DNA from: Rhodospirillaceae bacterium
GTDB lineage: Bacteria; Pseudomonadota; Alphaproteobacteria; UBA11136
Reading direction: 5' to 3'
Assembly (NCBI GenBank): GCA_018663165.1
Contig: JABJES010000061.1
Coordinates: 1 to 9,609 of the forward strand
Length of the DNA stretch: 9,609 bases
Below are positions 7,236 through 9,609 of the stretch, piece by piece. How positions within the stretch are numbered: position 1 is the first letter of the stretch; each line of letters begins with the position of its first letter. The notes under the pieces were generated by a model that worked only from the letters and a program-made list of their open reading frames with translations, did not search any database and was not told the origin of the DNA. The position numbers were made by a program, and so were the translations under genes.

Positions 7236-7308
7236 TAAGCGGAAAAGAAAAGAGCCCCGATGGGTTACACCGGGGCTCTGTAAAGCTAAATCCGCTTAAA
7301 CTTAAGCG
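7236..7308. repeat. Nested and alternative inverted repeats around the terminator
   Basis: TAAGCGGA (7236-7243) and TCCGCTTA (7291-7298) are perfect inverted complements that bracket the terminator stem. The right arm also belongs to a second inverted repeat, CGCTTAA (7293-7299) and TTAAGCG (7302-7308). The two pairings exclude each other. The intergenic gap 7186-7328 contains these, the terminator and presumably the kinase promoter, for which I see no clear -35/-10 pair. Confidence 0.55.
7243..7279 (-). terminator. Intrinsic terminator of the outer-membrane-protein operon
   Basis: Read on the - strand, a perfect 9-bp stem AGAGCCCCG/CGGGGCTCT (bases 7279-7271 and 7259-7251) with an 11-base loop is followed by TTTCTTTTCC (7250-7241). 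It lies 50 bases past the stop of the barrel protein gene (7329) and before the start of the kinase gene (7185). It therefore separates the two - strand units. On the + strand the stem is followed by GTAAAG, so it would not terminate in that direction. Confidence 0.9.
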
Positions 7309-7328
7309 TCTGGAGAAAACTTTAAAAA

Positions 7329-8660
7329 CTAGAACAAATAGCTGTAATTGAGTTGGACACCGAATAGATCCTTCTCATTCCCCAGACCGTCCTCAAATTC
7401 CTCCATATGAGCCCAGGAAGTCTCAAGGGTCCAGTTCTTGGCAAAGCTATAGCCTAAATTGACTTCATAGAGATCATCGCCGACCGGCTTCCAGAGTTCG
7501 ACTTCGATGCCTTGATTATCCTCAATATCTTCCCGCTCGGCATCGGTGAACGTCTGGATCGGATTTCTCTCACGCCGGGAATAGATAAAGGCCAGTTTCC
7601 AGGGCCCGTATTTAGCCTGAAGAGATGGCGTGATATAGGTGCGATCTTCCTTGAAATAACTCTGCTGACCGTTCCAGGTGTTGAATTGGGCGTATTCGAA
7701 CATGAATTTCATGTCGAGGGGATATTTGAAGGTCTTTCGAGGCAGGAAAAAGGCTTTGTTATAAACCAGACCCGCCGACCAGCCGACCTCGCCTTTACCC
7801 GAACGCGGGCCTTCTTCTTCCTCGCCGACCGTTTGACCGTCATAGCTCCGACCGCCGGTTTCGCCTTTGTGGAGGCGACGATAACCGAGCTTGTAACGAA
7901 GCCCCGGCACATAAGAAATATCCTCACCTTCCAGGGTGATGCTGAAAGAATTCGGCTTACCCGTATTGGCGACGCCGCCATAGGCAAGCTTATTTTGCGG
8001 CCGATGGGAAATCAAAGTTGTCTGGAGAAAGCTGTTATCCCGGTAAAAAGCCGATGCGTTCAAGGTATGACTGCCCAGCCGGCGATGGGCAAAGCTGATA
8101 TTTCCGCCGCCGCCGATCATTTCCTTGAGCTCGTAATCCTCCATATATTCCTCGGAGAAAATGCCGGGAAATTCATTTTCTGACAGGATGTTGCCGTTAT
8201 TGAGTCCGAAGTTGGGATTGAACTTGCCACCAAACACGCCAATCTCATCAACGTAATCACTGCGGATAAGACTGCTTGAAGCATAACGGACAAAGAGCTC
8301 TTCAGCATAAAGGATCATACTTTTATAGTAGCCGTGCCTGTTCACCGGATTTTCCTTAACCGGCTCCAGCTCTTCTTCCAACGGCCCGAAACCAATATTG
8401 GCGACAATCCCGAGCTGGGGAAAGAGGCCAAGGCGCAGAACAACATCATCGAATTCAGAGAAAAAATTATTAGTCGATGTCCCCGGATGGCGCTTATCAG
8501 CGTTATAGGTCCGGTTGAACAGAGTCTCTATTTCAATCTCACCGTGGAGTTCGGGCTTGAACTCACCCAAAAACTCAGCCTTAACAGGGGCGGTTACAAC
8601 AATGGTTCCGGCAATTGCAAAAACAGCGGACGCGGCCACGCGTGGTAAAGAACTAAACAT
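7329..8660 (-). CDS. Outer-membrane beta-barrel protein of unknown family
   Basis: This protein is not recognised beyond its architecture. From ATG 8660 it has 443 residues with a clear Sec signal peptide (MFSSLPRVAASAVFAIAG, then VVTAPVKA, cleavage after about residue 28). The mature part has alternating polar and aromatic strands, many Tyr/Phe/Trp, acidic loops including a run of four Glu near the middle, and a C-terminal strand ending LNYSYLF. A terminal Phe is the classic signal for the outer-membrane assembly machinery. An in-frame ATG at 8675 would add five residues, but GGAG at 8670-8673, nine bases before ATG 8660 and overlapping the 8675 start, favours the shorter form. The gene follows the substrate-binding-protein gene by 42 bases (27 from ATG 8675) and ends at its own terminator, so the two are probably co-transcribed. 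A porin or uptake role for the substrate of the PQQ-linked system is an inference. Confidence 0.8.
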   Translation of the reverse strand: MFSSLPRVAASAVFAIAGTIVVTAPVKAEFLGEFKPELHGEIEIETLFNRTYNADKRHPGTSTNNFFSEFDDVVLRLGLFPQLGIVANIGFGPLEEELEPVKENPVNRHGYYKSMILYAEELFVRYASSSLIRSDYVDEIGVFGGKFNPNFGLNNGNILSENEFPGIFSEEYMEDYELKEMIGGGGNISFAHRRLGSHTLNASAFYRDNSFLQTTLISHRPQNKLAYGGVANTGKPNSFSITLEGEDISYVPGLRYKLGYRRLHKGETGGRSYDGQTVGEEEEGPRSGKGEVGWSAGLVYNKAFFLPRKTFKYPLDMKFMFEYAQFNTWNGQQSYFKEDRTYITPSLQAKYGPWKLAFIYSRRERNPIQTFTDAEREDIEDNQGIEVELWKPVGDDLYEVNLGYSFAKNWTLETSWAHMEEFEDGLGNEKDLFGVQLNYSYLF

Positions 8661-8669
8661 CGAATTTAT

Positions 8670-8673
8670 CTCC
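8670..8673 (-). promoter_or_regulatory. Ribosome-binding site deciding the barrel-protein start
   Basis: On the - strand GGAG (8673-8670) stands nine bases before ATG 8660. The upstream candidate ATG 8675 has only an A-rich leader without a good match. The internal ATG also gives a more typical signal peptide start. Confidence 0.6.
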
Positions 8674-8702
8674 ATATCAGTCAGTTTTCTTTATTTTTTC
8701 GG

Positions 8703-9609
8703 TTAAAAATTGCACTTGCTCTCAGGCTGATCGAACCCAAGAGTGTCCAGATTATTGCTTGAATGAAGGAACGCCTTTAAAGGCGTAACCGAAGCTACCC
8801 AGTTGTCGGTGACCATGAGAACCGGCTGGCGCAACTGGTTATCCCACGGGCGAAAGCTGTACCCCCCGCCCTTGAAGGCATCGAGTTTGAGCTTCTGATT
8901 GAGGAGATCAGCCCTTATATCCGCCAGCTCAATGGACTTTTTGTTGCGCACCGCCTCGGAAACGGCCTTAACGGCGATCCAGGCCGCCCAGTCACGGTCA
9001 TTCATGCGGCGACCGTATTTCTTCTCAAAGCGGCTATTTACCTGTGGCGCACCGTGGCGAAGATAAGACCAATGCCAGGCCTTGGACGTCAGGCCATGGG
9101 CACCGACGACCGGACGCGGCAGAACCGTGGCATAAGGGATGCGGTAACTGAATTCACCATGGGCGTCGGCGACAAAGACCACATCGTAAAGATCTTCATC
9201 CCCCGCCGTCAGTTGCTCTACCCGATTAACCTGACGCGCCCTGGGGTCCTGAGTAAGCAGGAAGGGCCGGGTTTCGCTTACTTTCAGGCCAAAGCGCTTG
9301 GCCGACCGCATGAAGGAGGCAACCTGGCGGCTATCTTCTTGTGTCGGGCCCTGGAGAACCAGAACCCGCAGCCATTTCTTGCCAACCAGAAACTGTGCCA
9401 ACCCATCCATCAGCATGGCGCTGCTGGGAATGGTGTGAAAAAGGTTTTCCCGGCAATCGGCATTGCGCAGATTATTTTCATATGCCGAAACGTTGAGAAG
9501 CAGGATATCCCTGTCTGCGACGGCCTTGGAAACGCTTGTCAGATGATCCCCCTGAGCATCGATCAAAATAACCTTCGCTCCTTTAGCCTCCAGTCCATCA
9601 ATGGCGGCA
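8703..9609 (-). CDS. ABC-type substrate-binding protein of a PQQ-dependent dehydrogenase system, N-terminus beyond window
   Basis: The frame is open from the right window edge to TAA 8705-8703, giving 301 full visible codons; the true start lies outside. The TTG at 9566 is an internal Leu codon in the conserved stretch KGAKVILIDAQGD, not a start. The protein has the type-1 periplasmic-binding fold pattern of Leu/Ile/Val-type receptors. Segments such as LVGKKWLRVLVLQGP, VVFVADAHGEFSYRIPYAT, SKAWHWSYLRHGAPQVNSRF and NDRDWAAWIAVKAV, and the C-terminal LDTLGFDQPESKC, match what I recall of the family annotated as the substrate-binding protein of PQQ-dependent alcohol dehydrogenase systems. In known clusters it sits with an ABC ATPase, a permease and PQQ/cytochrome genes, which would be expected to the right of the window. 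The ligand is unknown. About 50-80 N-terminal residues, including a signal peptide, are probably missing. Confidence 0.82.
   Translation of the reverse strand, partial: AAIDGLEAKGAKVILIDAQGDHLTSVSKAVADRDILLLNVSAYENNLRNADCRENLFHTIPSSAMLMDGLAQFLVGKKWLRVLVLQGPTQEDSRQVASFMRSAKRFGLKVSETRPFLLTQDPRARQVNRVEQLTAGDEDLYDVVFVADAHGEFSYRIPYATVLPRPVVGAHGLTSKAWHWSYLRHGAPQVNSRFEKKYGRRMNDRDWAAWIAVKAVSEAVRNKKSIELADIRADLLNQKLKLDAFKGGGYSFRPWDNQLRQPVLMVTDNWVASVTPLKAFLHSSNNLDTLGFDQPESKCNF

Noticed and set aside
7186..7250. A promoter for the kinase gene
   Set aside because: Possible -35-like TTGGGC on the - strand lacks a convincing -10 at proper spacing, so none is called.
7512..8183. A 223-codon open frame on the + strand opposite the barrel protein gene
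   Set aside because: It is fully antisense to a gene with a signal peptide, ribosome-binding site and terminator. Its translation shows no recognisable domain or signal.
8703..9566. Start of the substrate-binding protein at 9566
   Set aside because: The codon is TTG, and the open frame with conserved residues (AAIDGLEAKGAKVI) continues to the window edge, so the gene is truncated there.

Overview
The window looks like a chromosomal stretch of a Gram-negative proteobacterium, probably an alphaproteobacterium. The reasons are a three-part RND metal pump, a sensor kinase of the GG-I-AHDFSN type, an outer-membrane beta-barrel protein, and a substrate-binding protein of the kind found beside PQQ-dependent alcohol dehydrogenases. 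The taxonomic call is an inference from protein style; there is no rRNA or tRNA in the window.

Left half, + strand (1-4821): a copper/silver export operon of the Cus type. It holds the C-terminal end of a TolC/CusC-like outer-membrane channel (1-378, cut by the window edge), the periplasmic adaptor CusB (375-1690) and the inner-membrane pump CusA (1705-4821). The genes are tightly packed: a 4-nt ATGA overlap, then a 14-nt gap. The pump keeps all three methionines of the Cu(I)/Ag(I) site (M566, M616, M665) and the adaptor keeps its three N-terminal metal-binding methionines (M55, M69, M71). The adaptor reading frame is broken at 830-836. The break is exactly an A AAA AAG heptamer in the zero frame, and a -1 slip there restores a full-length 438-residue CusB. 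Without a slip the product is a 183-residue protein carrying only the membrane anchor, the metal-binding segment and part of the barrel. This is the most interesting point of the window. It may be programmed frameshifting, or simply the loss of one A from an A7 run (real or a sequencing error).

Middle, - strand (7185 down to 4818): a two-gene unit made of a hybrid histidine kinase with a C-terminal receiver domain and, overlapping it by 14 nt, a YihY/BrkB-family membrane protein. The latter converges on cusA, and the two stop codons share one CTAG.

Right, - strand (9609 down to 7329): the C-terminal part of a PQQ-dehydrogenase-associated ABC-type substrate-binding protein (open at the right edge), followed closely by a signal-peptide-bearing outer-membrane barrel protein. 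A strong intrinsic terminator (7243-7279) closes this unit in the 143-nt gap before the kinase gene. That gap also holds extra inverted repeats. No insertion sequence, CRISPR array or RNA gene was seen, and there is no gene-free stretch longer than 300 bases.
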